From Bacillota bacterium (GTDB lineage Bacteria; Bacillota; Sulfobacillia; Thermaerobacterales; RSA17), in the NCBI GenBank assembly GCA_017577485.1, contig PKRI01000020.1, positions 1-35,164 on the forward strand: DNA of 35,164 bases, read 5' to 3'. The notes beneath the pieces are model-generated. The model did not search any database. It worked only from the letters and a program-made list of their open reading frames with translations, and was not told where the DNA came from. Positions 14,463-23,054 of this stretch are shown one piece after another; the stretch's first letter is position 1, and each line of letters begins with the position of its first letter. A program made the translations under genes and the position numbers.

Positions 14463-15629
14463 TCACGACACGCGGGCCACCGGCGGCACGCCCGCCAGGC
14501 GGCGGTAGAGGTCCAGCATCTGCCGGGCCATACGGTCGACGCTGAACATCCGCGCCCGCTCCCGGGCGGCCCGGGACGCCCGGACCCGGGCGTCGGGGTC
14601 GGCCAGCATGCGCAGCAGGGCTTCCGCCACGGCGCCGGCGTCGTTGTCCACCACCAGGCCGTCGACGCCCTCCCGCACCACCTCGGACGTGGCGCTGGAG
14701 CGCACGCAGACCACCGGCAGGCCGGCCGCCATGGCCTCCACCAGCACCAGTCCCTGGGTCTCGGTGACCGACGCGAAGGCGAACAGGTCGCCGGCGGCCA
14801 GCACGTCGGCCACCGCCTCCGGCTCCAGGGGCCCGGTCAGGTGCAGGCGGCCCCGCAGCGGCCGCTCCAGGGTCTGGGCCTCCAGGTGGGCCCGCAGGGG
14901 GCCATCGCCCACCATGACCATGTGCACGTCGAGTCTGGCTGCGGCCACCCGGCGGAAGGCGTCCAGCAGCAGTGGGAGGTTCTTCTCCACGCTGAGCCGC
15001 CCGACGTAGACCAGCAGCGGCACGTCCCCCGGCAGGCCCAGGCGCCGCCGGCCCTGGGCTCGGCTGCCGGCCTGGAAGCGGCGCAGATCGATGCCGGTGG
15101 GCACCACCTCCAGGCGCGACCGCACGCCCATGCGCCGAAGCTGCCGGTAAACGGCGTAGGTGGGCGTCAGGATCACGTCGGTACGGTTGCAGAAGGACTG
15201 CAGGTAGGCGTGCAGCGCCGGCAGCAGCAAGGTGCTGAAGCCGGCGGCGTACCGCTCCAGGTAAGCGTCGTACAGCGTGTGGTAGGTCAGGCAGAAGGGG
15301 ACGCCCAGCGACCGGGCCAGGCGCATGCCCAACCGGCCCATGATGAAGGGCGAGTGGGCGTGGATGACCTGCAGGCCCAGGTCCCCGGCGTCCCGCCGCA
15401 CCCGGGACCAAACCGGCAGCGGGATCCGGAAGTCGCGGTACGACGGCGCGGCTACCGACGGGTACCGGAACACCCGTGCATCGTCGGCGCCGCACCCGTG
15501 GGGATAAGCGGGAGCGAAGACGTAAACCTCGTGGCCCTGGCTCTCGAGGATGTCCCGCAGGGTGACGATGGAGCGCACGACCCCACTGACGTAGGGCGTG
15601 TAGGAATCGGTGAAAATGCCGATTCGCAT
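14463..15629 (-). CDS. GT4-family glycosyltransferase, possibly diacylglycerol glucosyltransferase-like
   Basis: A retaining GT-B glycosyltransferase of 388 residues. The N-terminal acceptor domain begins MRIGIFTDSYTPYVSGV, typical of enzymes that glycosylate diacylglycerol or phosphatidylinositol, and includes IHAHSPFIMGR. The C-terminal donor domain has VVPTGIDLRRF, YVGRLSVEKNL, MVGDGPLR and the EX7E motif in TETQGLVLVEAMAAGLPV. There are no membrane helices, so it is expected to act at the inner face of the membrane. ATG 15629 follows GGAGGG; eleven further in-frame codons upstream have no ribosome site of their own. It forms a likely two-gene operon with the 70-residue protein and is divergent from the PilZ gene. 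The acceptor is inferred from family resemblance only. Confidence 0.88.
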   Translation of the reverse strand: MRIGIFTDSYTPYVSGVVRSIVTLRDILESQGHEVYVFAPAYPHGCGADDARVFRYPSVAAPSYRDFRIPLPVWSRVRRDAGDLGLQVIHAHSPFIMGRLGMRLARSLGVPFCLTYHTLYDAYLERYAAGFSTLLLPALHAYLQSFCNRTDVILTPTYAVYRQLRRMGVRSRLEVVPTGIDLRRFQAGSRAQGRRRLGLPGDVPLLVYVGRLSVEKNLPLLLDAFRRVAAARLDVHMVMVGDGPLRAHLEAQTLERPLRGRLHLTGPLEPEAVADVLAAGDLFAFASVTETQGLVLVEAMAAGLPVVCVRSSATSEVVREGVDGLVVDNDAGAVAEALLRMLADPDARVRASRAARERARMFSVDRMARQMLDLYRRLAGVPPVARVS

Positions 15630-15798
15630 GGTTGTCCCTCCAGATGCTTCGTCCAGAGGCACCCACCACCAATCTACCGGTCACCGGACCCCGGGTCCAG
15701 ACGCAGCCCCGGGCCGCAGGACTTTCCTGTGCCTGCTCAAACATCCATATCCAACCAGGGCCGGCCCGCTAGACCGGCCCGGTGGGGGGAGCAAGCTT

Positions 15799-16503
15799 AT
15801 GTACGTGCTGAAGTATGCCCGGGGCCGGCAGGTGTACCTGACCCCGCTGGGACAGGGCCTGGTTCCGGCGCCGCAGCCCCAAGGCCCGGCGGCCGAGGGC
15901 ACCGTCGTCGACGCCGGCGACGGCATCCTGGTCCGCCTCGACCAGGTTCCCGAAGGGTTTCCGAGCACGGGCTGGTTCCGCGCAGACCTGTACGTGCTCC
16001 ACGGCGGGTACCGGGTCGTGGGCTGGGGCCGGCCCGGTCCTCCGGGACACCTGCATTTCACCCCGCGGGGCAGGCCCGAAATGCTGTTCCAGCGCTCCAG
16101 CGCCCGGGTGCCGCTGGAAGTGCCGCTCCGCTACGGCCCGGCGGCTGCCGTCGACGACGCCGCCGGGGCAGCGCCCGGGAGCCCCGCCCATGAGGGCGCT
16201 GCGCATGGCGGCCTCGCCCACGAGGGCGTCACCCAGGACATCAGCATGGACGGCGTGGGACTGCTTGGCAACGTGGCCGCGGCGGAAGGGGACCGCCTGC
16301 GCATCCGATTCACCGGGGCGCCGCTGGACCAGTTGGGGACGGTCCAGGCGCAGGTCCGCACCGTCACCGCCGCCGGCGGCGGGCGGTGGGAGTGGCTCCT
16401 CGGATGCCGGTTCGAGGACCTGGACGATGACCGGCGGTCGGTCCTGCGCCAGGTGATCCTGGAGCACACCCGGCGCCTCACGCGGCCCGGGCAAACGGGC
16501 TAG
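15799..16503 (+). CDS. PilZ-domain protein, putative c-di-GMP receptor
   Basis: A 234-residue protein with a YcgR-like two-part layout. The N-terminal beta-rich region (about 30-90) is followed by a C-terminal PilZ domain. The c-di-GMP signature is present: RxxxR at Arg99 and Arg103 (QRSSAR) and DxSxxG at Asp147, Ser149 and Gly152 (DISMDGVG). A low-complexity insert of about 30 residues with repeated AHEG/AHGG sits between the two motifs and is unusual. ATG 15799 follows GGGGGGAGC. The gene stands alone, divergent from the glycosyltransferase. c-di-GMP binding follows from established motif knowledge. The downstream target is unknown; no flagellar or pilus gene is near. Confidence 0.88.
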   Translation: MYVLKYARGRQVYLTPLGQGLVPAPQPQGPAAEGTVVDAGDGILVRLDQVPEGFPSTGWFRADLYVLHGGYRVVGWGRPGPPGHLHFTPRGRPEMLFQRSSARVPLEVPLRYGPAAAVDDAAGAAPGSPAHEGAAHGGLAHEGVTQDISMDGVGLLGNVAAAEGDRLRIRFTGAPLDQLGTVQAQVRTVTAAGGGRWEWLLGCRFEDLDDDRRSVLRQVILEHTRRLTRPGQTG

Positions 16504-16572
16504 AAGCCGCAGATCGCGCCCCGGGGCGGGCCGGACCCAGGGCCTGCCCGGTTACTCCTGACCGGTACCTGA

Positions 16573-16821
16573 TCAGTCCTTGCGCCAGGGGTACGTTTCG
16601 CCGCAGCGCTCGCAGGCGTCGGCGTCGGCCTTGGGGATGGGCGCGGAGCAGTTGGGGCACTCCCGGACCGGCTCCACGTCGCAGTTGGGGCACCGGGTGC
16701 TGCGCCAGAAGGTCTTGTAGATCTGGCGGCGCCGGTCCCAGCGATGACCCTGCTCCTCGGACCACCCGCACTGCGGGCACACCTGGAACCGGACCGGCGG
16801 CTTGACGACCACTGCATCCAC
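16573..16821 (-). CDS. Small protein with two zinc ribbons
   Basis: An 82-residue protein with four CxxC knuckles: CPQC (about residue 15), CPNC (44), CPNC (55) and CERC (70). They form two probable zinc ribbons. The first is split by WSEEQGHRWDRRRQIYKTFWRSTR, and the second pair is close-set like a rubredoxin-type double-zinc-ribbon domain. The GTG start at 16821 overlaps a GGGGTGG stretch, so the ribosome site is not ideal. The gene converges on the PilZ gene and is divergent from the coat protein gene. The protein could bind nucleic acid or scaffold a complex. The family is not identified. Confidence 0.75.
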   Translation of the reverse strand: MDAVVVKPPVRFQVCPQCGWSEEQGHRWDRRRQIYKTFWRSTRCPNCDVEPVRECPNCSAPIPKADADACERCGETYPWRKD

Positions 16822-16971
16822 CCCGTTTCAAGCGATGGACAAGCCGCTTCAATTATAGGCAAGGGCTCGGGGCGGGGCCAGCATGGCCCCGCCCCGCTGC
16901 ATGGATGCCCAGCAGCGGCGCCACACTATGCCCGTGCTTCCATCCCACTCAACGGGCAGGAGGTCGTCGAA

Positions 16972-17847
16972 GTGGCCCAGATCACCCAGCACGAAGCCGC
17001 CGAGCTGTGGGAGTTGTGCCGGGACCACGTGGTGGGGGCGTCCAGCATCCGGTTCATGGCCCAGGGGGTCCGGGACCCGCAGCTGCGGTCCATGCTGGAG
17101 CGCCACGCGGGGGAGTACGAGCGGGCCGGCCACCGGATCCAGCAGTTCCTGCACGAGCACGGTACCGGCGGGTACGGCGGCGGGCCGGGCGCCTACGGCG
17201 AGTTCGGGTCCCCGGGCTTCGGCCAGGCCGGGACCCACGGGCCATGGTCCACCCAGTCGCCCACCCACGGCGCGTGGCCGGCGCCCAACGCGGGCTACAC
17301 GTCGGGGTCCAGCCCCTTCGACCTGATGGCGGCCGCGACATGCCTGGACATGTGCAAGTCCATGGCCGTCAAGTGCGTGTGGGGCGCCACCGAGGCGTCG
17401 CAGCCGGTGCGGTCCTACCTGCACCAGCTGGCCGGCGAGCACCTGCGCATGGCCGAGGAACAGTACCACTGGCTGGAGCGCCACGGCGCCTACGCGTCGC
17501 CCAAGGCCGACCCCGCGGCCGTCAACGAGTACAGCCAGAAGATCCGGCAGTTGATCCAGGCCGGGCAGCAGTTGACCCAGCAGATCAGTTCGGGGTACAT
17601 CCCCCAGGCGGTGGCCCACGGCGGTCCCACGGCCAGCCACGTGGCGCCCGAGTACACCCAGGGCGCCTGGAACGTGTCTCCCGGCGGGATGCACTACGTG
17701 GCCCCCGGCGGTACCCAGCAGGCCGTATCGCCCCAACACCAGCCCGCCTGGAGCACCCACGGGTCCAGCGCGTCGTACAGCGCGTCCTACGACACCGGAG
17801 GCCACGGCTCGGGCTACGACCACGAGCACCGCGGCGAATCCCGCTGA
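16972..17847 (+). CDS. CotF-like spore coat protein with duplicated helical halves and a low-complexity tail
   Basis: A 291-residue predicted spore coat component. The first helical block (about 1-65, EAAELWELCRDHVVGASSI) and the second (about 105-175, FDLMAAATCLDMCKSMAVK then HLRMAEEQYHWLERHG) each resemble the CotF coat family, which is ferritin-like in helix pattern. They are joined by a Gly/Tyr/Pro-rich linker. The last 100 or so residues are Ser-, Gly-, Gln-, His- and Tyr-rich with Tyr-Ser repeats (SASYSASYD), a composition suited to cross-linking in a coat. GTG 16972 is chosen because AGGAGG lies eight bases upstream. Two Cys flank the second block. The family assignment is moderate; if right, it implies an endospore former. 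Confidence 0.75.
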   Translation: MAQITQHEAAELWELCRDHVVGASSIRFMAQGVRDPQLRSMLERHAGEYERAGHRIQQFLHEHGTGGYGGGPGAYGEFGSPGFGQAGTHGPWSTQSPTHGAWPAPNAGYTSGSSPFDLMAAATCLDMCKSMAVKCVWGATEASQPVRSYLHQLAGEHLRMAEEQYHWLERHGAYASPKADPAAVNEYSQKIRQLIQAGQQLTQQISSGYIPQAVAHGGPTASHVAPEYTQGAWNVSPGGMHYVAPGGTQQAVSPQHQPAWSTHGSSASYSASYDTGGHGSGYDHEHRGESR

Positions 17848-17875
17848 ATCCCGAAACCGGACTGAGCGACCGCGT

Positions 17876-17901
17876 GCGGGCGGTGGGACTCCACCGCCCG
17901 C
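17876..17901. terminator. Perfect 11-bp hairpin between convergent genes
   Basis: GCGGGCGGTGG at 17876-17886 pairs exactly with 17891-17901 around a four-base loop. It lies 28 bases after the coat gene stop and 97 bases beyond the stop of the convergent ABC gene. It could terminate transcripts from both sides. There is no T-run on either strand, as with other hairpins in this very GC-rich window. Confidence 0.6.
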
Positions 17902-17998
17902 GCCGCGTTGCGGCACCGCCCCGCCGCCGTCTCACCGGGCCGGGCGTGGGCGGCGCTCCGGACGGGGCGCGGGTCCGCCGCCGGGCGGAATCGCGGGC

Positions 17999-19915
17999 TC
18001 AATCGCCCCCCGGCGCCGCCAGGTGGCGGTACTGGGCCTGGAGCAGGCGGTAGTACACGCCCCGCCGGGCGTACAGCTCGTCGTGGGTGCCCGACTCCAC
18101 GATGCGGCCGTGGTCCAGGACCAGGATGCGGTCCGCGCTGCGGATGGTGGACAGGCGGTGGGCCACCACGAAGGCGGTCCGGCCCTTGAGCAGCCGCCGC
18201 AGCGCCTCCTGGATCAGCAGTTCCGTCTGGGTGTCGATGGACGAGGTGGCTTCGTCCAGGATCAGGATCCGCGGGTCGGCCAGGAAGGCCCGGGCGAAGG
18301 AGATCAGCTGGCGCTGGCCGATGCTGAGGCGGCTGCCCCGCTCCCGGACTTCCGTCTGGTAGCCGTTCTCCATGGCCATGATGAAGTCGTGGGCGCAGGC
18401 CGCCCGGGCCGCCGCCTCCACCTCCTCGTCGGTGGCGTCCAGGCGCCCGTAGCGGATGTTGTCGGCCACGGTCCCCTGGAACAGGAACGTGTCCTGGAGC
18501 ACCACCGCCATCTGGCTGCGCAGCGACTGCAGCCGCACCGTGCGGATGTCGATGCCGTCGATGAGGATGCGGCCCTCGGTGGGGTCGTAGAAGCGGCTCA
18601 GCAAGGCGGTGATGGTGGTCTTGCCCGAGCCGGTGTGTCCCACCAGGGCGATGGTCTGGCCCGGTTCCACTTCGAAGTCGATGTCGTGCAGCACCGGGCG
18701 GCCGGGCTCATAGGCGAAGTGGACGTGCTCGAAGCGCACCCGCCCCTGGATGGGCGGCATGTTCCGGGCGCCGGGGGCGTCGGCCACGTCGGGCCGGGCG
18801 TCCAGGAACTCGAAGATCCGCTCCGACGACGCCATGGCCACCAGCAGCTGGGTGTAGAACTGGCCCAGGCGCGAGATGGGCTCCCAGAACTGCCCCACGT
18901 AGGTGTTGAAGGCGACGATGTCGCCCACCAGCAGGGCGCCGGTCCTGAGCAGGTGGGCGCCGTACCAGAAGACCATGGCGGTGCCCACGGCGCCCGTCAA
19001 TTCCACCGCCGGGCCGAAGAGGGCGCTGGCTTTGGCGGCGGCCATCCACGAGCGCCAGTTGTCGTGGTTCATGCCGCGGAAGAAGCGGATGTTGTTGCGC
19101 TCCTGGACGAAGGCCTGGGTGACCCGGATGCCCTGGATGCTCTCGTTGAGGTGGGCGTTGATGTTGGCCAGCTTGGCGCGCACCGCCTGCCAGGCCCGGC
19201 GGATGCGGCGGCGCAGCCGGGTCGACAGGATGACCAGCGCCGGCAGCACCACCAGGGTGGCGGCCGCCAGGCCGGGGTGCAGGTAGAACATCATGCCCAC
19301 GATGCCCAGCAGCATGAACAGGTCGCTGATGGTGTTGACGAGACCGTTCTGCAGAAGGTCCTGCAGGGCGTTGACGTCGTTGGTGAGGCGGACCAGGATC
19401 TTGCCCACCGGCCGCCGGTCGTAGAAGTCGAAGCCCAGGCGCTGGATGTGGGTGAACAACTGCCGCCGCATGTCGTGCAGGGCCTGCTGCCCCACCCGGG
19501 CCGACAGCAGGATGCGGCCCCGGGCCGCCAGCAGGCCCACGGCGTTGATGCCCAGGAAGGCCGCCCCGTACAGGTTGATGAGCCGCAGGCGCTCGGCCGG
19601 CGGCAGCAGCGCCCCGGGGCCCGAGGGGTCGAGGACCTGGTCGATGGCCAGTTTCAGCAGGTAAGGCACCGCCAGGCGGGTGGCGGCGGTCACCAGCATC
19701 AGGACCACCGCGCCGGCCACGTGCAGGCGGTAGGGCCTGAGGTACCCCAGCAGCCGGCGGAACTGGCGCCAGTTGAAGGGCGCCTCCACCGGGTCCTCGT
19801 CGCGGATGTTGAAGCGGCCGCGGCTCACCTCGGGGATTTCGGGCACCGGCAGGCCGGCCAAACCCCGGGCCGGGCGCGGCCGGTAGACCCCGCGCTCCAC
19901 CCACAGCCGGCTCAC
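17999..19915 (-). CDS. Heterodimeric ABC exporter, subunit with canonical Walker B
   Basis: A half-transporter of 638 residues: an N-terminal cytoplasmic extension (about 1-60), six membrane helices (about 65-365) and an ATPase domain (about 395-620). Walker A is GHTGSGKT, the signature is LSIGQRQ, and Walker B is ILILDEATSSID with catalytic Glu. The signature has Ile where the canonical motif has the second Gly. It pairs with the upstream gene, whose signature is canonical but whose Walker B Glu is replaced. This is the asymmetric arrangement of BmrCD/TmrAB-type heterodimers, so one ATP site is active and one degenerate. The GTG start at 19915 overlaps the partner's stop by four bases. The substrate is unknown; lipids or drugs are usual for this family. 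Confidence 0.92.
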   Translation of the reverse strand: MSRLWVERGVYRPRPARGLAGLPVPEIPEVSRGRFNIRDEDPVEAPFNWRQFRRLLGYLRPYRLHVAGAVVLMLVTAATRLAVPYLLKLAIDQVLDPSGPGALLPPAERLRLINLYGAAFLGINAVGLLAARGRILLSARVGQQALHDMRRQLFTHIQRLGFDFYDRRPVGKILVRLTNDVNALQDLLQNGLVNTISDLFMLLGIVGMMFYLHPGLAAATLVVLPALVILSTRLRRRIRRAWQAVRAKLANINAHLNESIQGIRVTQAFVQERNNIRFFRGMNHDNWRSWMAAAKASALFGPAVELTGAVGTAMVFWYGAHLLRTGALLVGDIVAFNTYVGQFWEPISRLGQFYTQLLVAMASSERIFEFLDARPDVADAPGARNMPPIQGRVRFEHVHFAYEPGRPVLHDIDFEVEPGQTIALVGHTGSGKTTITALLSRFYDPTEGRILIDGIDIRTVRLQSLRSQMAVVLQDTFLFQGTVADNIRYGRLDATDEEVEAAARAACAHDFIMAMENGYQTEVRERGSRLSIGQRQLISFARAFLADPRILILDEATSSIDTQTELLIQEALRRLLKGRTAFVVAHRLSTIRSADRILVLDHGRIVESGTHDELYARRGVYYRLLQAQYRHLAAPGGD

Positions 19916-21726
19916 GAGGACCCCTCCCTGCCGGGCTTGAGCGGCAGCACCTTCCCCGGCGCCCGCCCGTACCGGCCGTTGGCGGAGACGACGGGCGCGG
20001 CCGCGGCGTCGCGGAACTGGATGTCATAGACCCTCCGGTAGAAGCCGCCGCGCCGCAGCAGTTCCTCGTGACGGCCCCGCTCCACGATGCGGCCACGGTC
20101 CAGCACCAGGATCTCGTCGGCCTGCTGCAGCATGCTGATCCGGTGGGCGATGACGAAGGTGGTGCGGCCCTTCATCACCTCGGCCAGGGCCCGCTGGATC
20201 TTCTGCTCCGTTTCCATGTCGACGCTGGCGGTGGCGTCGTCCAGGATCAGGATGGGCGGGTCCATCAGCAGGGCCCGGGCGATGGCGATGCGCTGCTTCT
20301 GGCCGCCGCTCAGCCCCAGGCCCCGCTCCCCCACCACGGTGTCGTAGCCCCGGGGGAGTTCCATGATGAAGTCGTGGGCCTGGGCGCGCCGGGCGGCGGC
20401 GACGATCTCGTCCATGGAGGCGTCGGGCCGGCCGTAGGCGATGTTCTCGCGGACGCTGGCCGAGAACAGGAACGTCTCCTGCAGCACGAAGCCGATGTTG
20501 CGGCGCAGGCTCTCCAGTTCCAGGTCCCTCACGTCATAGCCGTCCACCAGCACCCGGCCGGCGGTGACGTCGTAGAAGCGGGGAATCAGGCTGACCAGGG
20601 TGCTCTTGCCGGCGCCGGTGGTGCCGACGAGGGCGATGGTGGACCCGGGCGGCGCGTCCAGGTGGATGTCCTGGAGCACCGGGTTCTGCCCGTCGTAGGC
20701 GAAGGACACCCCCTCGAAGCGCACGTGGCCCCGGGCCCGGCCCAGGGGGACGGCCCCCTGGCGGTTGGTGACGGTCTCGGGGGCGTGCAGCACCTCTACC
20801 AGGCGCTCGCCCGCGGCCACCGACTGGCTGTACAGGTTGAGGATCCAGCCCAGTTCCCGGATGGGCCAGACCATGTAGCCCACCAGCGAGAAGAAGGCCA
20901 CCAGGCTGCCCAGGCTGATCTCCCCCGCCGCCACCAGGCGGCCGCCGTACCACAGCAGCAGGGCCGTGGCCAGGTTGCCCCCCATCTCCAGCAGCGGGAA
21001 GTAGCGGGCCCAGAGCCGGGAGGCGTCCAGGTTGCGGTCCCGGTAGTCCAGGTTGCGCTGTTCGAACTTGTCGATCTCGTGGGCCTCGCGGGCGAAGGAC
21101 TTGACGGTCCGGACACCGCTGATGGACTCCTGGATGGTGGTGGTGAGGTCGCTCAAGGCCTTGCGGATCCGCGAGAACGTGGGCCGCACCAGCCGGTCGA
21201 AGCGGTAGGACACGTAGGCCAGGTACGGCGACACGGCAAAGGTCACCAGGGTCAGTTCCGGGCTGATGGCCAGCATGGCCGCCAGGCCGAAGCCGATCAT
21301 GAAGGCGAAGTCGCACAGGTAGATGATCCCGAAGGACAGGAACATCCGGAAGGCCTCGACGTCGCCGGTGAGCCGCGACATCAGGTTGCCGGTCTGGGCC
21401 TTGTCGTAGTAGGCGAAACCCAGGTACTGGAGTTTCACGTAGAGGGCGTTGCGCAGTTCCAGGACGGCGTTCTGGCCGAACAGCTCGCCGAAGTACTGCC
21501 GGCCGAAGTTGAACACGCCCCGGACCAGGGCCACGCCGATGACCGCCGCCGCCAGCAGCGGCAGCAGGTCGTACCGGCCCTGGGTGATGACCCGGTCGAT
21601 CAACTGCTGCACCAGGAAAGGCCGCAGCAGCCCCACGGCCGTCAGCAGCGCCATGCTCACGATGCCCAGAACCAGCGTCAGCCGGTAGGGCCCGTAGTAC
21701 GGCCTGAGGTGCCGGAAGACGGACAT
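19912..21726 (-). CDS. Heterodimeric ABC exporter, subunit with degenerate Walker B
   Basis: A half-transporter of 604 residues with six membrane helices (about 15-310) and an ATPase domain (about 335-570). Walker A is GTTGAGKS, the signature LSGGQKQR is canonical, and Walker B reads ILILDDATASVD, with Asp in place of the catalytic Glu. Its own Walker site is therefore slow or non-hydrolytic, while its signature completes the active site with the other subunit. The start ATG 21726 has AAGGGGATGA upstream. It is the first gene of the pair, and its stop overlaps the second gene's start, which supports a fixed 1:1 ratio. The C-terminus continues about 35 residues past the usual end. Confidence 0.92.
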   Translation of the reverse strand: MSVFRHLRPYYGPYRLTLVLGIVSMALLTAVGLLRPFLVQQLIDRVITQGRYDLLPLLAAAVIGVALVRGVFNFGRQYFGELFGQNAVLELRNALYVKLQYLGFAYYDKAQTGNLMSRLTGDVEAFRMFLSFGIIYLCDFAFMIGFGLAAMLAISPELTLVTFAVSPYLAYVSYRFDRLVRPTFSRIRKALSDLTTTIQESISGVRTVKSFAREAHEIDKFEQRNLDYRDRNLDASRLWARYFPLLEMGGNLATALLLWYGGRLVAAGEISLGSLVAFFSLVGYMVWPIRELGWILNLYSQSVAAGERLVEVLHAPETVTNRQGAVPLGRARGHVRFEGVSFAYDGQNPVLQDIHLDAPPGSTIALVGTTGAGKSTLVSLIPRFYDVTAGRVLVDGYDVRDLELESLRRNIGFVLQETFLFSASVRENIAYGRPDASMDEIVAAARRAQAHDFIMELPRGYDTVVGERGLGLSGGQKQRIAIARALLMDPPILILDDATASVDMETEQKIQRALAEVMKGRTTFVIAHRISMLQQADEILVLDRGRIVERGRHEELLRRGGFYRRVYDIQFRDAAAAPVVSANGRYGRAPGKVLPLKPGREGSS

Positions 21727-21900
21727 GTGGTCATCCCCTTAACAAGGAGAACCTTACTCCTTTCCGGCAGCGCCCGCAAATAACGGATCGTGCTCCTACC
21801 GCCGGCACCCCCGGCAGGGCCTGGGCACGGGGGCGAAACCCGCGCGCCGGATACCGCGCCGCCGCGGCGCCCCATCCTAGTGCAGGAAGGGAGGATTGCC

Positions 21901-22302
21901 ATGCACCCGGCAACGCTGGGCGCCCGCCGCCGGCTTCTGGGCGCCGGGGTGGCGGCGTCGGTCCTGGCGGCCTGCGCGCTGCTGCTGGCCGGCTGCTCGT
22001 GGTTCAGCGGGGGCCGTGCGTCCCAACCCAGCAGGAACGAGGTGCGGCTCGGCGACTTCTATTTCGAGCCCAACGAGCTGGAGGCCCGGGTCGGCCAGGA
22101 AGTCACGCTGACCCTGCGCAACGTCGGCGCCACCGTCCACAATTTCCGGATCGACGAGTTCGGGGTGGACCAGGACGTGGAGGTCGGCCGCGACGCCACC
22201 ATCACCTTCACGCCGGACCAGGCCGGCACGTTCCGGATCATCTGCGACATCCCGGGCCACGTGGAGGCGGGGATGGTGGCCACGCTGCGGGTCAGCCCGT
22301 AG
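21901..22302 (+). CDS. Cupredoxin-domain lipoprotein
   Basis: A 133-residue exported lipoprotein. The signal peptide ends in the lipobox LLAGC with lipid-modified Cys32, and the mature part is a plastocyanin-like domain. A type 1 copper site is visible: His80 (ATVHNF), then Cys115, His120 and Met125 in CDIPGHVEAGM. It should be a blue-copper electron carrier or copper-binding protein on the outer face of the membrane. ATG 21901 follows GGGAGG. It is separated from the divergent ABC genes by 174 bases. Its TAG stop directly abuts the stop of the convergent gene with no intervening base. No oxidase gene is nearby, so the electron partner is unknown. Confidence 0.9.
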   Translation: MHPATLGARRRLLGAGVAASVLAACALLLAGCSWFSGGRASQPSRNEVRLGDFYFEPNELEARVGQEVTLTLRNVGATVHNFRIDEFGVDQDVEVGRDATITFTPDQAGTFRIICDIPGHVEAGMVATLRVSP

Positions 22303-22968
22303 TCAGTCCGCAGCGGTGCCGTCCCCGCCGGCGTCACCGGGTCCGGTCGGGTGCCTGACCAGCGCGGCCGGCTCGGCGGCCAGGCTGCAGCGGCTGCCGC
22401 TGCAGGCTTCGACGTAAAGGGTGCCTGCCGCACCCGGGGGCAGGTCCCAGTGCAGCACCCAGCCCTCGGCGCCCCCGCGGGCCACGGCCACCACGTAGGC
22501 GGGGCTGGGCGGCACCCCTTCGGCGGGCCGGCCGGGCACCGCCGACACTGCCAGCGCCTCGTCCCCCGGGGCCGCTTCCCCGCCGCCGGCATTGCCCGCG
22601 CCGCCGGCGGCGGCGCCGTCTGGGTGATACAGCAGCAGCACGTGGGTCGCCGGGCCGTTGGCCGCCACGTGGACCTCCACCCGGTCGGCCTCCACCACGC
22701 CGCCGGGGCCGGGCTGCGGGGAAACGGTCACGCTGACCACGTCGGGGGTCTGGCGCCCCTGCAGGGCGTCCACCACGCCCTGCAGCCGCTGGACCTCGGC
22801 TTCCAGGGCCGCCACCGCCTCGCCGCGCCGGGCCACCTCCCGCATCAGGTCCTCGTTGGCCTGGCGCAGGGCGATGAGGTCCATGCCCAGCGAGCGGGTG
22901 GTCGCCCCCAGGGCCAGGGCCGCCAGCACGGCGGCCGCCGCCACGATTGTCAGCGTCCAACGGGCCAC
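22303..22968 (-). CDS. Membrane-anchored coiled-coil protein, unknown function
   Basis: A 221-residue protein with a single N-terminal membrane helix (about 5-24), a heptad-rich coiled coil (about 30-70) and an external beta-rich domain (about 76-205). The domain contains a Gly/Ala-rich insert (AGGAGNAGGGEAAPG) and two cysteines in CSGSRC. The layout resembles cell-surface proteins that hang an Ig-like domain on a coiled-coil stalk, but I cannot assign a family. GTG 22968 has GGGGGGAGG upstream. The gene is divergent from ppa across 86 bases and abuts the cupredoxin gene tail to tail. Confidence 0.78.
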   Translation of the reverse strand: MARWTLTIVAAAAVLAALALGATTRSLGMDLIALRQANEDLMREVARRGEAVAALEAEVQRLQGVVDALQGRQTPDVVSVTVSPQPGPGGVVEADRVEVHVAANGPATHVLLLYHPDGAAAGGAGNAGGGEAAPGDEALAVSAVPGRPAEGVPPSPAYVVAVARGGAEGWVLHWDLPPGAAGTLYVEACSGSRCSLAAEPAALVRHPTGPGDAGGDGTAAD

Positions 22969-23054
22969 CCGACGCGCCTCCCCCCGCGTGCTGGGGTTTA
23001 TTGTATCATCGACCCGGTTCCACCCACTGCCGCCGGGCGAGGACGTGATCTGGC

